A stretch of DNA of 64,000 nucleotides. Source: Lentzea albidocapillata (GTDB lineage Bacteria > Actinomycetota > Actinomycetes > Mycobacteriales > Pseudonocardiaceae). Position 1 is the stretch's first letter, and the number at the start of each line of letters is the position of its first letter. The notes under the pieces were generated by a model. The model did not search any database and was not told where the DNA came from. It saw nothing but the letters and a program-made list of their open reading frames with translations. Location of the stretch: the NCBI RefSeq assembly GCF_000719115.1, contig NZ_JOEA01000008.1:62001-126000 (forward strand), written 5' to 3'. The position numbers and the translations under genes are program-made. Below, one piece after another: positions 7,798-16,688 of the stretch.

Positions 7798-8921
7798 GCC
7801 TCGACGCGCCGCGCGGCCGCCTCCATCCAGGGTTCCTTCGCCTCACCGTAGGCAAAGGCGCCGGCGTCGCCCGCAAACCGTTGTGACAGCTCGAGCTTGA
7901 GATTCGCGTACTCCTCGCGGGCCTGCGCGTCGTGCCGCAGCCAGTCGCGGAAGTCGACCGCCCACCGCCAGTTCGGAGCACCTGCGACGCGCAGGTGCAG
8001 GTTCACGCGCCGCCCAGGGTCAGCCCCGGCGTGCAGCCGCTTGCTCCAGTCACCTTCGCCACGCGGCGTGTCCACGTACGGCCCGACGTACGGGAAACCA
8101 GCCTGCGCCAACGCTTCCCGCAGATCGTCCGCGGTCTCCATGTCCTCGACGGCGAGCTGGAAGTCGAGCACGTCCTTGGCCGCGAGCCCCGGCACCGCCG
8201 TCGACCCGATGTGCTCGACGTGCCGCCCACCGGCCGCCACACTGATCCGGCGCGCGATCCGCCGCGCCTGCGCCGGCCACCGCTCGTCATAGGGCACGAC
8301 GATCGGCGACCCCGACGCGTACGAGCCGGTGCGCACGTTCTTCTCAAAGGCCACCAGCCGATCCCACAACGCCGTGACGTCCGGAACCTCACCGCTGTTG
8401 TCCAGCCACACGTCCGCGACGGCCCGGCGCTGCTCGTCGGTGGCCTGCGCGGCGATCCGGTTCTCGGCGTCCCGCCGGTCCATCCCGCGACTCGTGACGA
8501 GCCGCTCCAGCCGCGTGGCCGAGTCCGCGAAGACCACGATCACCAGGTGGTACATCGCCGCCATGTCCCGCTCCACCAGCAACGGGATGTCGTGCACCAC
8601 GATGGCGTCCTCGGCAGCCTCGGACATCCGCTGCCCGGTGAGCGCACCGATCCGGGGATGCGTGATCCCGTTGAGCGTCTGCCGAGCCTCCTCGGTCGCG
8701 AACGCCTTAGCCGCCAGCGCCGCCCGGTCGAGCGTGCCGTCCGCGTTCAGCACGTCCTCACCGAACGCCTCGACGACCTCCGCGAGCCCGTCGGTGCCAG
8801 GCTCCAGCACCTCACGCGCAAGCTTGTCCGCGTCGATGACAACGGCGCCGTTCTCCGCCAGCAGCCGCGCGATCGTCGACTTGCCGGACCCGATTCCCCC
8901 GGTCAACCCCACCCTGAGCAT
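7773..8921 (-). CDS. coaE: Dephospho-CoA kinase fused to GrpB/UPF0157 domain
   Basis: The 382-residue protein catalyses the last step of coenzyme A synthesis, phosphorylating the 3' hydroxyl of dephospho-CoA. The N-terminal 200 residues carry Walker A (GGIGSGKS, residues 8-15), the DADKLAREV substrate segment, THP..R and the LID-type DRRDAENRIAAQ. From about residue 210, VVPYDERWPAQARRI...VEHIGSTAVPGLAAKDVLDFQ...VNLHLRV is a GrpB/UPF0157 nucleotidyltransferase-like domain. The same fusion is known in mycobacterial CoaE. The ATG at 8921 was chosen over an earlier start because the kinase strand begins immediately. Confidence 0.96.
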   Translation of the reverse strand: MLRVGLTGGIGSGKSTIARLLAENGAVVIDADKLAREVLEPGTDGLAEVVEAFGEDVLNADGTLDRAALAAKAFATEEARQTLNGITHPRIGALTGQRMSEAAEDAIVVHDIPLLVERDMAAMYHLVIVVFADSATRLERLVTSRGMDRRDAENRIAAQATDEQRRAVADVWLDNSGEVPDVTALWDRLVAFEKNVRTGSYASGSPIVVPYDERWPAQARRIARRISVAAGGRHVEHIGSTAVPGLAAKDVLDFQLAVEDMETADDLREALAQAGFPYVGPYVDTPRGEGDWSKRLHAGADPGRRVNLHLRVAGAPNWRWAVDFRDWLRHDAQAREEYANLKLELSQRFAGDAGAFAYGEAKEPWMEAAARRVEAYRGGQES

Positions 8922-8973
8922 GCCGGTCAGGTTAGCCGGGCGAGCAACCACCGCGTGTACGCCGACGTGCTTG

Positions 8974-9591
8974 CTAGACCGGCGGCGTCATCGACTGCGC
9001 GGCCAGCACCGGCAGGACCGCGATGAGCTTCTCCTTCGGGAGGAAGTTGTTCCGGTTGCGCACCACGAACGTCGACTTCCCGAGCGACCCGATCACCAAC
9101 TGCTCGTCCTTGCCCTCGACCAGCGTCCCCTTCTGCTTGCCGACGTCGACCTCGGTGATCTTCGCACCCTCGGCCCGCTCAGCCTCAACGCTCTCGGCGA
9201 CACGCGTACGAGCCGTCAGATCGTCGTTGTAGGTCGACAACCCGATGACGATCTTGGCCTCCGGGAGGTTCTTCTTAGGGGGAATCCCGTAGTAGCAGTC
9301 GATCTTCCCGGTCCGCCCGATCCCCGGCTCCTTGATGCCGATGATGATCCGGGGCTCCCCAGGAAGCTCCTGCCCGAGCGTCGCGTTCATGACCTCGACG
9401 GACACCACGAGCTCACAGTCGTCCGGCAACGCCCGATCCACCATCACCGGCACCCGCGAAGGGATGGTGGACGGAGTGATCTTCGGAATCTGCGGCGGCG
9501 GCGCCTGAGTCTGCGGCTCGGCAGTAGAACAGGCGGCGCAGACCGCCAGCACACCCACACCCAGTGCCACGAAGAACTTGTTCCCACGCAT
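8974..9591 (-). CDS. Secreted lipoprotein, DUF3558-like
   Basis: The 205-residue protein has a basic N-terminus, a hydrophobic stretch and a lipobox AVCAAC with Cys21 as the probable lipidation site. A Pro/Thr-rich linker follows. The region LPDDCELVVSVEVMNATLGQELPGEP, with a later Cys in DCYYGIP, resembles the DUF3558 lipoproteins of actinomycetes, which often carry two cysteines and a central beta sheet. It should be anchored on the outer face of the membrane. Function is unknown. It lies 52 nt upstream of coaE on the same strand and may be transcribed with it. Confidence 0.7.
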   Translation of the reverse strand: MRGNKFFVALGVGVLAVCAACSTAEPQTQAPPPQIPKITPSTIPSRVPVMVDRALPDDCELVVSVEVMNATLGQELPGEPRIIIGIKEPGIGRTGKIDCYYGIPPKKNLPEAKIVIGLSTYNDDLTARTRVAESVEAERAEGAKITEVDVGKQKGTLVEGKDEQLVIGSLGKSTFVVRNRNNFLPKEKLIAVLPVLAAQSMTPPV

Positions 9592-9698
9592 AGGTTTGTC
9601 AACCTACACAACGAGGTTGGGCCTCCACCACAGAGTGAACGGGTACGCAGACATCAACCCGCGAAGCCGAAGGCGAGCCGTCCTTACCAAACGGGCCA

Positions 9699-9782
9699 GG
9701 CGGTGGGGTCCCATCACGAGTCGCGCCATAGCACTTGCTGCACCTGAGGGGTGAGGTCGGCTCGTGATGGGACCCCACCGCC
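9699..9782. repeat. Long perfect inverted repeat
   Basis: Arms at 9699-9720 and 9761-9782 are exact reverse complements (22 bp, core GGGGTCCCATCACGAG) around a 40-nt loop. Pairing continues a few bases into the loop with one G-T pair. The structure lies in the 382-nt gap between rpsA and the lipoprotein gene. No coding frame of note occupies the gap. Confidence 0.85.
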
Positions 9783-9876
9783 AACGCACTCTCTAAGCAA
9801 CCGGCGGCCGCCCAACTCAACAGGCGTGCCATCAACCCACCCGTGGCGTGGACCCCCTGATCAGATTGCCGGGGGT

Positions 9877-9895
9877 CTGGGGGCAGAGCCCCCAG
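9877..9895. repeat. Short GC hairpin (CTGGGGGC-AGA-GCCCCCAG)
   Basis: Eight-base arms enclose a 3-nt loop. Hairpins of this form, following a GGGGTCTGGGGGC core, recur in intergenic regions of many actinomycete genomes. It may be a repeat element or a secondary terminator behind rpsA. Confidence 0.6.
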
Positions 9896-9919
9896 GGCAA
9901 GCACGCAACGCAAGGCACA

Positions 9920-9954
9920 AAGGCCCCCACACCCGAACCGGGTGCAGGGGCCTT
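9920..9954 (-). terminator. Probable rpsA terminator
   Basis: Arms AAGGCCCC (9920-9927) and GGGGCCTT (9947-9954) enclose a second 5-bp stem (CACCC-type) and a 5-nt loop, 20 nt past the rpsA stop. There is no U run after it, which is common for actinobacterial terminators. Confidence 0.65.
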
Positions 9955-9973
9955 CGAAGGTCTAACTAGCGAC

Positions 9974-11464
9974 TCACATGCCGCCCGACAGCTTCTCGCG
10001 GAGCGCCGCGAGCTGCTCGTCGGAGGCGAGCGTGCCACCGGACTGAGCCGGCGCGCCCACGGACGTGGAAGGAGCCTCGCCACCGGAGGTGTAGTTGCCC
10101 GCACCCTCGGCCGAAGCCTCTTCCTCGGCCTCGGCGGCCTTGCGGATCTGCTTCATGTGGGCCTCGTAACGAGTGTGCGCCTCGGCGTACTGGCGCTCCC
10201 ACTCCTCACGCTGCTTGTCGAAGCCGTCCTGCCACTCCTGGGTCTCCGGGTCGAAGCCCTCGGGGTAGATGTAGTTGCCCTGGTCGTCGTACTCGGCGGC
10301 CATGCCGTACTGGGTCGGGTCGAACTCGGTGTCGACCGTGAAGCCCTCGTTGGCCTGCTTGAGCGACAGCGAGATGCGGCGACGGTCGAGGTCGATGTCG
10401 ATGACCTTGACCATGACGTCGTCGCCGACCTGGACGACCTGCTCCGGGATCTCCACGTGGCGCTCGGCCAGCTCGGAGATGTGGACCAGGCCCTCGATGC
10501 CCTCGTCCACGCGGACGAACGCACCGAACGGAACCAGCTTGGTGACCTTGCCCGGCACGATCTGGCCGATCGCGTGGGTGCGGGCGAACTGGCGCCACGG
10601 GTCTTCCTGCGTCGCCTTGAGCGACAGCGACACGCGCTCGCGCTCCATGTCGACGTCGAGGACCTCGACGGTGACTTCCTGGCCGACCTCGACAACCTCG
10701 GACGGGTGGTCGATGTGCTTCCAGGACAGCTCCGACACGTGGACGAGACCGTCGACGCCACCCAGGTCCACGAAGGCACCGAAGTTGACGATCGAGGACA
10801 CGACGCCCTTGCGGACCTGGCCCTTCTGCAGCTGGTTGAGGAACTCGCTGCGGACCTCGGACTGGGTCTGCTCGAGCCACGCGCGGCGGGACAGGACCAC
10901 GTTGTTGCGGTTCTTGTCCAGCTCGATGATCTTCGCCTCGAGCTCACGGCCGACGTACGGCTGGAGGTCGCGGACGCGACGCATCTCGACGAGCGAGGCG
11001 GGGAGGAAGCCGCGGAGGCCGATGTCGAGGATGAGACCACCCTTGACGACCTCGATGACCGTGCCCTTGACGGGCTCGTCCTTCTCCTTGAGGGCTTCGA
11101 TGGTGCCCCACGCGCGCTCGTACTGGGCGCGCTTCTTGGAGAGGATCAGACGGCCTTCCTTGTCCTCCTTCTGGAGAACAAGCGCCTCGACCTCGTCACC
11201 GACCTTGACAACCTCGTTGGGGTCGACGTCGTGCTTGATCGACAGTTCACGCGAGGGGATGACGCCCTCGGTCTTGTAGCCGATGTCGAGCAGGACCTCG
11301 TCCCGGTCGACCTTGACGATCGTGCCCTCAACGATGTCGCCATCGTTGAAGTACTTGATCGTCAAGTCGATAGCTGCGAGGAAGTCCTCCTCCGTCCCGA
11401 TGTCGTTGATCGCGACCTGCTTGGGAGCAGCGGCAACGGGGGCGGTGGTGGTGTCGGTGGACAT
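9974..11464 (-). CDS. rpsA: 30S ribosomal protein S1
   Basis: From ATG 11464 the protein is 496 residues. Four S1 RNA-binding domains are visible in order: GDIVEGTIVKVDRDEVLLDIGYKTEG, DEPVKGTVIEVVKGGLILDIGLRGFLP, GQVRKGVVSSIVNFGAFVDLGGVDGLVH and GQIVPGKVTKLVPFGAFVRVDEGIEGLVH. An acidic, Glu/Ala-rich C-terminus follows. S1 helps the 30S subunit bind mRNA; the four-domain form is usual for actinobacteria. In the conserved locus rpsA is normally next to polA, but here about 19 kb of other genes separates them. The earlier start adds a 10-residue run that looks like leader sequence. Confidence 0.98.
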   Translation of the reverse strand: MSTDTTTAPVAAAPKQVAINDIGTEEDFLAAIDLTIKYFNDGDIVEGTIVKVDRDEVLLDIGYKTEGVIPSRELSIKHDVDPNEVVKVGDEVEALVLQKEDKEGRLILSKKRAQYERAWGTIEALKEKDEPVKGTVIEVVKGGLILDIGLRGFLPASLVEMRRVRDLQPYVGRELEAKIIELDKNRNNVVLSRRAWLEQTQSEVRSEFLNQLQKGQVRKGVVSSIVNFGAFVDLGGVDGLVHVSELSWKHIDHPSEVVEVGQEVTVEVLDVDMERERVSLSLKATQEDPWRQFARTHAIGQIVPGKVTKLVPFGAFVRVDEGIEGLVHISELAERHVEIPEQVVQVGDDVMVKVIDIDLDRRRISLSLKQANEGFTVDTEFDPTQYGMAAEYDDQGNYIYPEGFDPETQEWQDGFDKQREEWERQYAEAHTRYEAHMKQIRKAAEAEEEASAEGAGNYTSGGEAPSTSVGAPAQSGGTLASDEQLAALREKLSGGM

Positions 11465-11645
11465 TAGGTAGGTGGCTCCGGTACGGATTGGCATCGATTG
11501 GCTGGGTGGTGGTGCGCGCGCAGCGACACAGAGACCTTGAAAGCCGGCACTTCTGGATCATGGGCAGCGCTAACCCACTACGCACGCGATATCGTACGCG
11601 GCCCGGAGACGCGCAAGCAAACCAGCCCCCATGTGAAGGAGCAGT

Positions 11646-12479
11646 GTGTCCAACCAGCACACGAGCGCGGAACAAGCGCTCGGTACCGCCGGCATCGTCA
11701 AGCGCGGGGCGGACGCCGCGGAGTCGCGCGTGGCGAACCAGATCTGGTGGGACGCGGACGCCGACGACTACCACGAGACGCACGGCGAGTTCCTCGGCGC
11801 GGCGGACTTCGTGTGGTGCCCCGAGGGCCTGCGCGAGGCCGATGCCCGATTCCTGGGTGAAATCGCTGGTCAGCGCATCCTGGAGGTGGGCTGCGGCAGT
11901 GCGATGTGCGCCCGCTGGCTCAAGGAGAACAAGGCCGACGTCACCGCGTTCGACATCTCCGCCGGCATGCTCCGCCACGCCCGCAGGAACAACGCCGAGA
12001 CCGGCATCGACGTGCCGCTCGTCCAGGCCAGCGCGGACCAGCTGCCGTTCCGGGACGACTCCTTCGACGCCGCGTGCAGCGCGTTCGGCGCCGTGCCGTT
12101 CGTGGCGGACGTCCAGGAGGTCTTCGGCGAGGTCGCCCGCGTACTCAGGCCCGGCGCGCCCTGGGTGTTCGCGGTCAACCACCCGATGAGGTGGATCTTC
12201 CCCGACGACCCCGGACCGCTCGGTCTCACCGTCACGCAGTCGTACTTCGACCGCACGCCCTATGTAGAGGTGGACGAGGAGGGCAAGGCGACCTACGTCG
12301 AGCACCACCGCACGCTCGGCGACTACGTCCGCGCGCTCACGAACACGGGTTTCGTGCTCGAAGACCTGGTCGAGCCCGAGTGGCCGAAGGGCCACACCCG
12401 CAACTGGGGCCAGTGGAGCCCGCTGCGCGGCAAGCTCTTCCCCGGCACCGCGATCTTCCGGACCCGCCTGACGTCGTAA
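11646..12479 (+). CDS. Class I SAM-dependent methyltransferase
   Basis: The 277-residue protein starts at GTG 11646, preceded by GAAGGAG. Motif I (ILEVGCGSAMCARWL, from about residue 77) and motif II/III (VTAFDISAGMLRHAR, ASADQLPFRDDSFDAACSAFGAVPFV) define a Methyltransf_11-type fold using S-adenosylmethionine. The C-terminal half (HPMRWIFPDDPGPLGLTVTQSYFDRTPYVE...HHRTLGDYV) resembles a conserved actinobacterial group of unknown substrate. It is divergent from rpsA across a 181-nt gap and is followed 11 nt later by a GNAT gene. Confidence 0.88.
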   Translation: MSNQHTSAEQALGTAGIVKRGADAAESRVANQIWWDADADDYHETHGEFLGAADFVWCPEGLREADARFLGEIAGQRILEVGCGSAMCARWLKENKADVTAFDISAGMLRHARRNNAETGIDVPLVQASADQLPFRDDSFDAACSAFGAVPFVADVQEVFGEVARVLRPGAPWVFAVNHPMRWIFPDDPGPLGLTVTQSYFDRTPYVEVDEEGKATYVEHHRTLGDYVRALTNTGFVLEDLVEPEWPKGHTRNWGQWSPLRGKLFPGTAIFRTRLTS

Positions 12480-12490
12480 TCTCACCTGCC

Positions 12491-13411
12491 ATGACCTCGG
12501 CACGCGGACTAGTGGCGGCCCAGTCAGCCCGTTTCGCCTCACTGGACCCGTTGCTTCCACCCGCCACCGAACCGCCCACGGACGGCCACGTCATCACGGC
12601 GGCGCTGGCGGACGGCACCCGCGTGGCCGGGATCATCAGCCACCAGAGCTTCGAGCCCCACACGACCACGCGGCTGTGGTCGGCGGCCGAGGTGTGGGAG
12701 ATGCTGCCGCTCGTCGGCGAGTCCCAGGGCATGGACGCGCTGCTCACCCGCTTCCGCCGGCACCTCGACACGCAGGAAGTGCACGACGACACGGCGTGCG
12801 TCGTGCACTGGCCGAGCCGCGACACCAAAGCCGCACGGGCGTTCCTCGACCACGGACTCGTGCCGCTGTCCGTGCTCGCCGTGCGCCTGAGGACTCCGGC
12901 ACAGCACATCTCCCGCACGCTGACGATGCGCCGTGCGACCCCGCACGACCTGGAGACCGTGCTGGAGCTGTCGCTCACGGAGCTGGAGTACTCCTCCTAC
13001 GTCGGCTCGACGATCGTGCGCCCGAACGCCGCCCATGTGAAACGCCGTGCGCTGATCGAGCGTCTCGAGAACGCGAGCCCCATCTGGCTCGCCGAACGCG
13101 ACGGCATCGCGGTGGCACTCGCCGAGTGCGCGATCGTGTCGTCCGAACCCGGCACGGCCGCGGCGGCGAGACTCCCCCGCGGCCGCTGGGGATATGTGAA
13201 CTGCGTCTCGGTACTGCCGGGCGCCCGTGGCACCGGCATCGGCCAGCAGCTCCTCGCCTACGCCCACCAGGAACTTCACCGGATGGGCACGGTCGGCACG
13301 TACCTCTACTACAACCCGCCGAACCCGCTGAGCAGCGTCTTCTGGCCTCGCCAGGGCTACCGGCCGCTGTGGACCGTCTGGGAAGTACGCCCCGCCGCAG
13401 CCCTTAGGTGA
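12491..13411 (+). CDS. GNAT family N-acetyltransferase
   Basis: The 306-residue protein starts at ATG 12491, 11 nt after the methyltransferase stop, so the two may form an operon. The C-terminal half is a GNAT domain: TMRRATPHDLETVLELSLTELE opens the fold, and VSVLPGARGTGIGQQLLAYAHQEL (about residues 238-260) is the acetyl-CoA pyrophosphate-binding loop. The N-terminal 150 residues look like a decayed or divergent first GNAT half. The acceptor is unknown. The long frame extending upstream is a shadow over the methyltransferase. Confidence 0.85.
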   Translation: MTSARGLVAAQSARFASLDPLLPPATEPPTDGHVITAALADGTRVAGIISHQSFEPHTTTRLWSAAEVWEMLPLVGESQGMDALLTRFRRHLDTQEVHDDTACVVHWPSRDTKAARAFLDHGLVPLSVLAVRLRTPAQHISRTLTMRRATPHDLETVLELSLTELEYSSYVGSTIVRPNAAHVKRRALIERLENASPIWLAERDGIAVALAECAIVSSEPGTAAAARLPRGRWGYVNCVSVLPGARGTGIGQQLLAYAHQELHRMGTVGTYLYYNPPNPLSSVFWPRQGYRPLWTVWEVRPAAALR

Positions 13412-13456
13412 CCTATGTCCGAGTTGCAGGGCGCCGAGGTCTGCGCGAGAATTTGT

Positions 13457-13470
13457 ACTGACCGGTCAGT
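13457..13470. promoter_or_regulatory. TetR-type operator palindrome
   Basis: ACTGACCGGTCAGT is a perfect 14-bp palindrome, 20 nt upstream of the GTG at 13490. Its GACCGGTC core is a common TetR-family operator, and a TetR gene ends this operon. Confidence 0.75.
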
Positions 13471-13489
13471 TTAAACGGAAGGTAAAGCC

Positions 13490-14116
13490 GTGGAGATCCA
13501 CGCAAGTCGTGCAGGCGTCAACGGGGGCCATGGTCCCCTGCTCCGGCCGACTTCGCTGACCGTGAAGCCCGGCGAGCTCACGCTGGTCGCGGGCGAGCCC
13601 GGCACCGGTCACACGGCGTTCGGCCTGCTGCTCTCCGGCCGCATCAAGCCCTCGACGGGCACCGTGTCCCCGGACGCGAAGACGCTGCGCAAGCGCGTCG
13701 TCCTGGTCGACGCCCCCGAGGTGAACGAACCGGAGGAGGCGCTGAGCCTGTCCGCCGTCGTCGGCGAGGAGCTCGCGATGAACGGCATGCCGTCCGGCAA
13801 GAAGGCGGTGCACGACTGGTTGGTGGAGCACGCCGCCGATGAGCACGCGGACAAACGCTTCGAGCACGTTCCGGCGCGGACGCGGTGCGCGGTGCTGCTC
13901 GAACTGGCCGCGTCACGTCCGGGCGTGACGGCGCTCGTCCTCGACTGCCCCGACCGCTACCACCCCGACCCGCGCGAGTGGTTCGCCCTGGCCCACGACC
14001 ACGTGACTCCCGAACGGTCCGTCGTCGTCCTGTGCTCGAACTCCTCCGCCCACATCCTCGACATCCCGCACGCACGCCTTGGTGAGGACAACGCCAAGAT
14101 GGAGATCACCGCATGA
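13490..14116 (+). CDS. Degenerate ABC-type ATPase paired with YhgE/Pip protein
   Basis: The 208-residue protein has the outline of an ABC nucleotide-binding domain: GGHGPLLRPTSLTVKPGELTLVAGEPGTGHTAFGLLLSGRIKPSTGTV matches the strand, P-loop and helix order. The P-loop lysine is His (GEPGTGHT), the signature LSGGQ is replaced by a VPARTR segment, and Walker B reads LVLDCPD, so the catalytic Glu is missing. It may bind nucleotide weakly or serve only as a structural partner. It starts at GTG 13490 and overlaps the YhgE gene by ATGA, indicating coupled translation. TetR control through the palindrome at 13457 is likely. Confidence 0.8.
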   Translation: MEIHASRAGVNGGHGPLLRPTSLTVKPGELTLVAGEPGTGHTAFGLLLSGRIKPSTGTVSPDAKTLRKRVVLVDAPEVNEPEEALSLSAVVGEELAMNGMPSGKKAVHDWLVEHAADEHADKRFEHVPARTRCAVLLELAASRPGVTALVLDCPDRYHPDPREWFALAHDHVTPERSVVVLCSNSSAHILDIPHARLGEDNAKMEITA

Positions 14117-16029
14117 GCGCCCTACGCATGGCCTTCAACGAACTTCGCCGGGTCACGTCCGGCAAGCTGCCCAAACTCGCCGTTCTGGCTCTGGCGCTCG
14201 TGCCCCTGCTGTACGCGTCGCTCTACCTGTACGCCAACAAGGACCCGTACGCGAACCTCAACCACGTGCCAGCCGCACTGGTCGTGAAGGACAAGGGCGC
14301 CAAGGACCTCAACGCGGGCAAGGACGTCGCGGACGAGCTGCTCAACGGCAAGAAGTTCAACTGGAAGGTCGTCGACGACGCCGACGAGGGCGTGCGCAAG
14401 GGCGAGTACATCTTCGCCCTCACGCTGCCGGAGGACTTCTCCGAGGCGCTCACGTCCGCGGAGCAGAACAAGCCGCGCCAGGGCGTGCTGACCCTGACGA
14501 CCAACGACGCCAACAACTACCTGGGCAGCACGATCGCGAACCAGGTCGTCAGCGAGGTGCGTCGGGCCGTGACGGCGAAGGTCTCCACCGAAGCCGCCGA
14601 CAAGCTGCTGCTCGGCTTCTCCACGATCCGCCAGGAGACCACCAAGGCCGTCGACGGCGCCACGCAGCTCGCGGACGGCAGCGCGACGCTGCGCGACAAA
14701 CTCGGCGAGCTCGACAGCGGCGTCCAGCAGCTCTCCACGGGCGCGGTGACGGCGGCCAACGGTGCCGCGCAGCTCCGTGACGGCACGCACGAGCTCCGCT
14801 CGCAGACCGCGCAACTGCCCGAGGGCGCCAAGAAGATCGCCGACGGCGCGCGCCAGGTCGCCACCGGCAACGAGACCGCCGCGACCCAGGCCGAGGAGTA
14901 CGCGAAGAAGGCGCAGGCTCTCGTCGGCGTGCTCGACCAGGCCAACGGCGACATCGCGAACCGTTTGCGCGCCTTGGGTTTCACCGAGGAACAGGTGCAG
15001 CGCGTGCTGACCACGATCGGTCAGGTGCGCCAGCCGGTCGACGACGCCAACGGCAAGGTCCAGGGTGCCGCGGGTGATCTCCGCAAGCTCGCGACCGGCG
15101 CGGACCAGGTGGCCGACGGCGCCGAGCAGCTCTCGTCCAAGATGCCCGGCCTGGTCGCCGGCGTCGGCAGGCTCGACGACGGCGCCACCAAACTCGCCGA
15201 CGGCAACGCCCAGCTCCGCGACGGCCTGCAGAAGGCGGCCACCGGCACGCCGCAGCTCAAGGACGGCGCCGCGAAACTCGCCGACGGATCGGCGCAGCTG
15301 CGTGACGGCCTGTCCGGTGGCGTGAACAAGATCCCGAACCAGGACGACCCGACCCGGGCGGCCATCGCGCAGGCGATCGGCGACCCGGTGGCGGTGCGCG
15401 GGCTGTCCCAGACGAAGGCCGCCACGTACGGCGCCGGCCTCGCCCCGTTCTTCCTGGGCCTGGCGACGTGGATCGGCGCGTTCGTGCTGTTCCTGCTGCT
15501 GCGCCCGCTCTCACGCCGTGCGCTCGCCGCCGGTCAGTCAGCGCTCAGGGTCGCGTTGGGCGGTTGGCTACCGGGTGCGTTGCTCGGCATCGTGCAGGTG
15601 CTTGTGATGTTCACGGTCGTGCGATTCGTAGTGGACATCGAGCCGTCGAACCCCATCGGCACGTTCGGGTTCCTCGCGCTAATGTCGCTGACGTTCGTGG
15701 CGATCCTGCACGCGCTGAACGCCGCGTTCGGCGCCGTCGGCAAGTTCCTCGGCCTGATCCTGCTGATCCTCCAGCTGGTCAGCGCGGGTGGCACGTTCCC
15801 GTGGCAGACGATCCCGGTGCCGCTGTACCCACTGCACTACGGCCTGCCGATGGGCTACGCGGTCGACGGCCTGCGCCACCTGATGTACGGCGGTGACCTG
15901 GGCAGCGTCGGAAAGGACGCCCTTGTCCTTCTCGCCTGGCTGGTCGGAGCCCTAGCCTTGACGTCCGTGGCGGCATACAAGCAGCGCGTCTGGACAGCGT
16001 CCAAGCTGAAGCCGGAGCTCGTGCTGTGA
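14113..16029 (+). CDS. YhgE/Pip family membrane protein
   Basis: The 638-residue protein begins MSALRMAFNELRRVTSGKLPKLAVLALALVPLLYASLYLYAN, the conserved N-terminal helix of the YhgE/Pip family. A long extracytoplasmic region contains repeated ADG-x-L-x-D/S-G heptad-like units (TQLADGSATLRDKLGELDSGVQ, TKLADGNAQLRDGL, AKLADGSAQLRDGL), a stalk typical of this family. Five or six C-terminal helices (from about residue 445) form the ABC-2-like membrane domain. Family members include the phage infection protein of lactococci and an ESAT-6-associated protein; several are linked to export. It sits between an ATPase-like gene and TetR. Confidence 0.92.
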   Translation: MSALRMAFNELRRVTSGKLPKLAVLALALVPLLYASLYLYANKDPYANLNHVPAALVVKDKGAKDLNAGKDVADELLNGKKFNWKVVDDADEGVRKGEYIFALTLPEDFSEALTSAEQNKPRQGVLTLTTNDANNYLGSTIANQVVSEVRRAVTAKVSTEAADKLLLGFSTIRQETTKAVDGATQLADGSATLRDKLGELDSGVQQLSTGAVTAANGAAQLRDGTHELRSQTAQLPEGAKKIADGARQVATGNETAATQAEEYAKKAQALVGVLDQANGDIANRLRALGFTEEQVQRVLTTIGQVRQPVDDANGKVQGAAGDLRKLATGADQVADGAEQLSSKMPGLVAGVGRLDDGATKLADGNAQLRDGLQKAATGTPQLKDGAAKLADGSAQLRDGLSGGVNKIPNQDDPTRAAIAQAIGDPVAVRGLSQTKAATYGAGLAPFFLGLATWIGAFVLFLLLRPLSRRALAAGQSALRVALGGWLPGALLGIVQVLVMFTVVRFVVDIEPSNPIGTFGFLALMSLTFVAILHALNAAFGAVGKFLGLILLILQLVSAGGTFPWQTIPVPLYPLHYGLPMGYAVDGLRHLMYGGDLGSVGKDALVLLAWLVGALALTSVAAYKQRVWTASKLKPELVL

Positions 16030-16601
16030 GCGCGCGGACGACGGCGACCAGGCAGAAGCTCTTCGACGCGGCGTTGAAGCTGGTCGGCGAACGGGGCGCG
16101 GCCTCGGTGACGGTCGACGAGATCGCCGCGGAGGCAGGCGTCGCCAAGGGCACGATCTACTACAACTTCGCCTCGAAGGACGCCCTGGTCGAAGCGCTGC
16201 TGCACCACGGCGTGGAGATCCTCGCGGGCCGGCTGCGGTCCGCGGAGGGGTCCGAGGACTCGCTGGAGGCGCTGGTCGACGAGATGCTCGGCTTCTGGGC
16301 CGAGTACCCGGCGTTCGGCCAGCTCCTCGTCTCGGAGCTGTGGCGCACGCCGGGCCAATGGCACGGCACTCTCTCGTTGCTGCGCGACGACATCGTCTCG
16401 ATCGTGCGCGGTCAGATGAAGCGCCTGGCCGACGCGGGCCGCCTGCCCGCAGGGGTCGAGGTCGGCACGGCGTCGGCGGCGTTGTTCGGCACGTTGCTCG
16501 TGATCGCGCTGGACTGGCAGGTGTTCCAGCCGGAGCGGTCACGGGCGGACGTGCGCGAGTCGGTCATGCTGCTGGTGCGCGGGATGCGCTCGGCGCGTTA
16601 G
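16026..16601 (+). CDS. TetR family transcriptional regulator
   Basis: The 191-residue protein starts at GTG 16026 and overlaps the YhgE stop (GTGA). The N-terminal helix-turn-helix is clear: RQKLFDAALKLVGERGAASVTVDEIAAEAGVAKGTIYYNFASKDALVEALL. The ligand-binding half is an ordinary nine-helix type ending in a membrane-drug-pump-like MLLVRGM. As the last gene of the operon it probably represses all three genes through the palindrome at 13457-13470. Confidence 0.93.
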   Translation: MSARTTATRQKLFDAALKLVGERGAASVTVDEIAAEAGVAKGTIYYNFASKDALVEALLHHGVEILAGRLRSAEGSEDSLEALVDEMLGFWAEYPAFGQLLVSELWRTPGQWHGTLSLLRDDIVSIVRGQMKRLADAGRLPAGVEVGTASAALFGTLLVIALDWQVFQPERSRADVRESVMLLVRGMRSAR

Positions 16602-16688
16602 AGCTGAGCGCAGGGCGTGCGGAGTCACCCCGAACGAGCGACGCGTTTGACCGAGCAGGGCCACATGCCCGCCGGTACGAACGAAGAC

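Noticed and set aside
9592..9973. Coding genes in the rpsA-lipoprotein gap
   Set aside because: Short frames there cross the hairpins and have no motif or ribosome site.
9848..11467. 539-residue plus-strand frame over rpsA
   Set aside because: It is antisense to rpsA, with leucine/valine runs and no family match.
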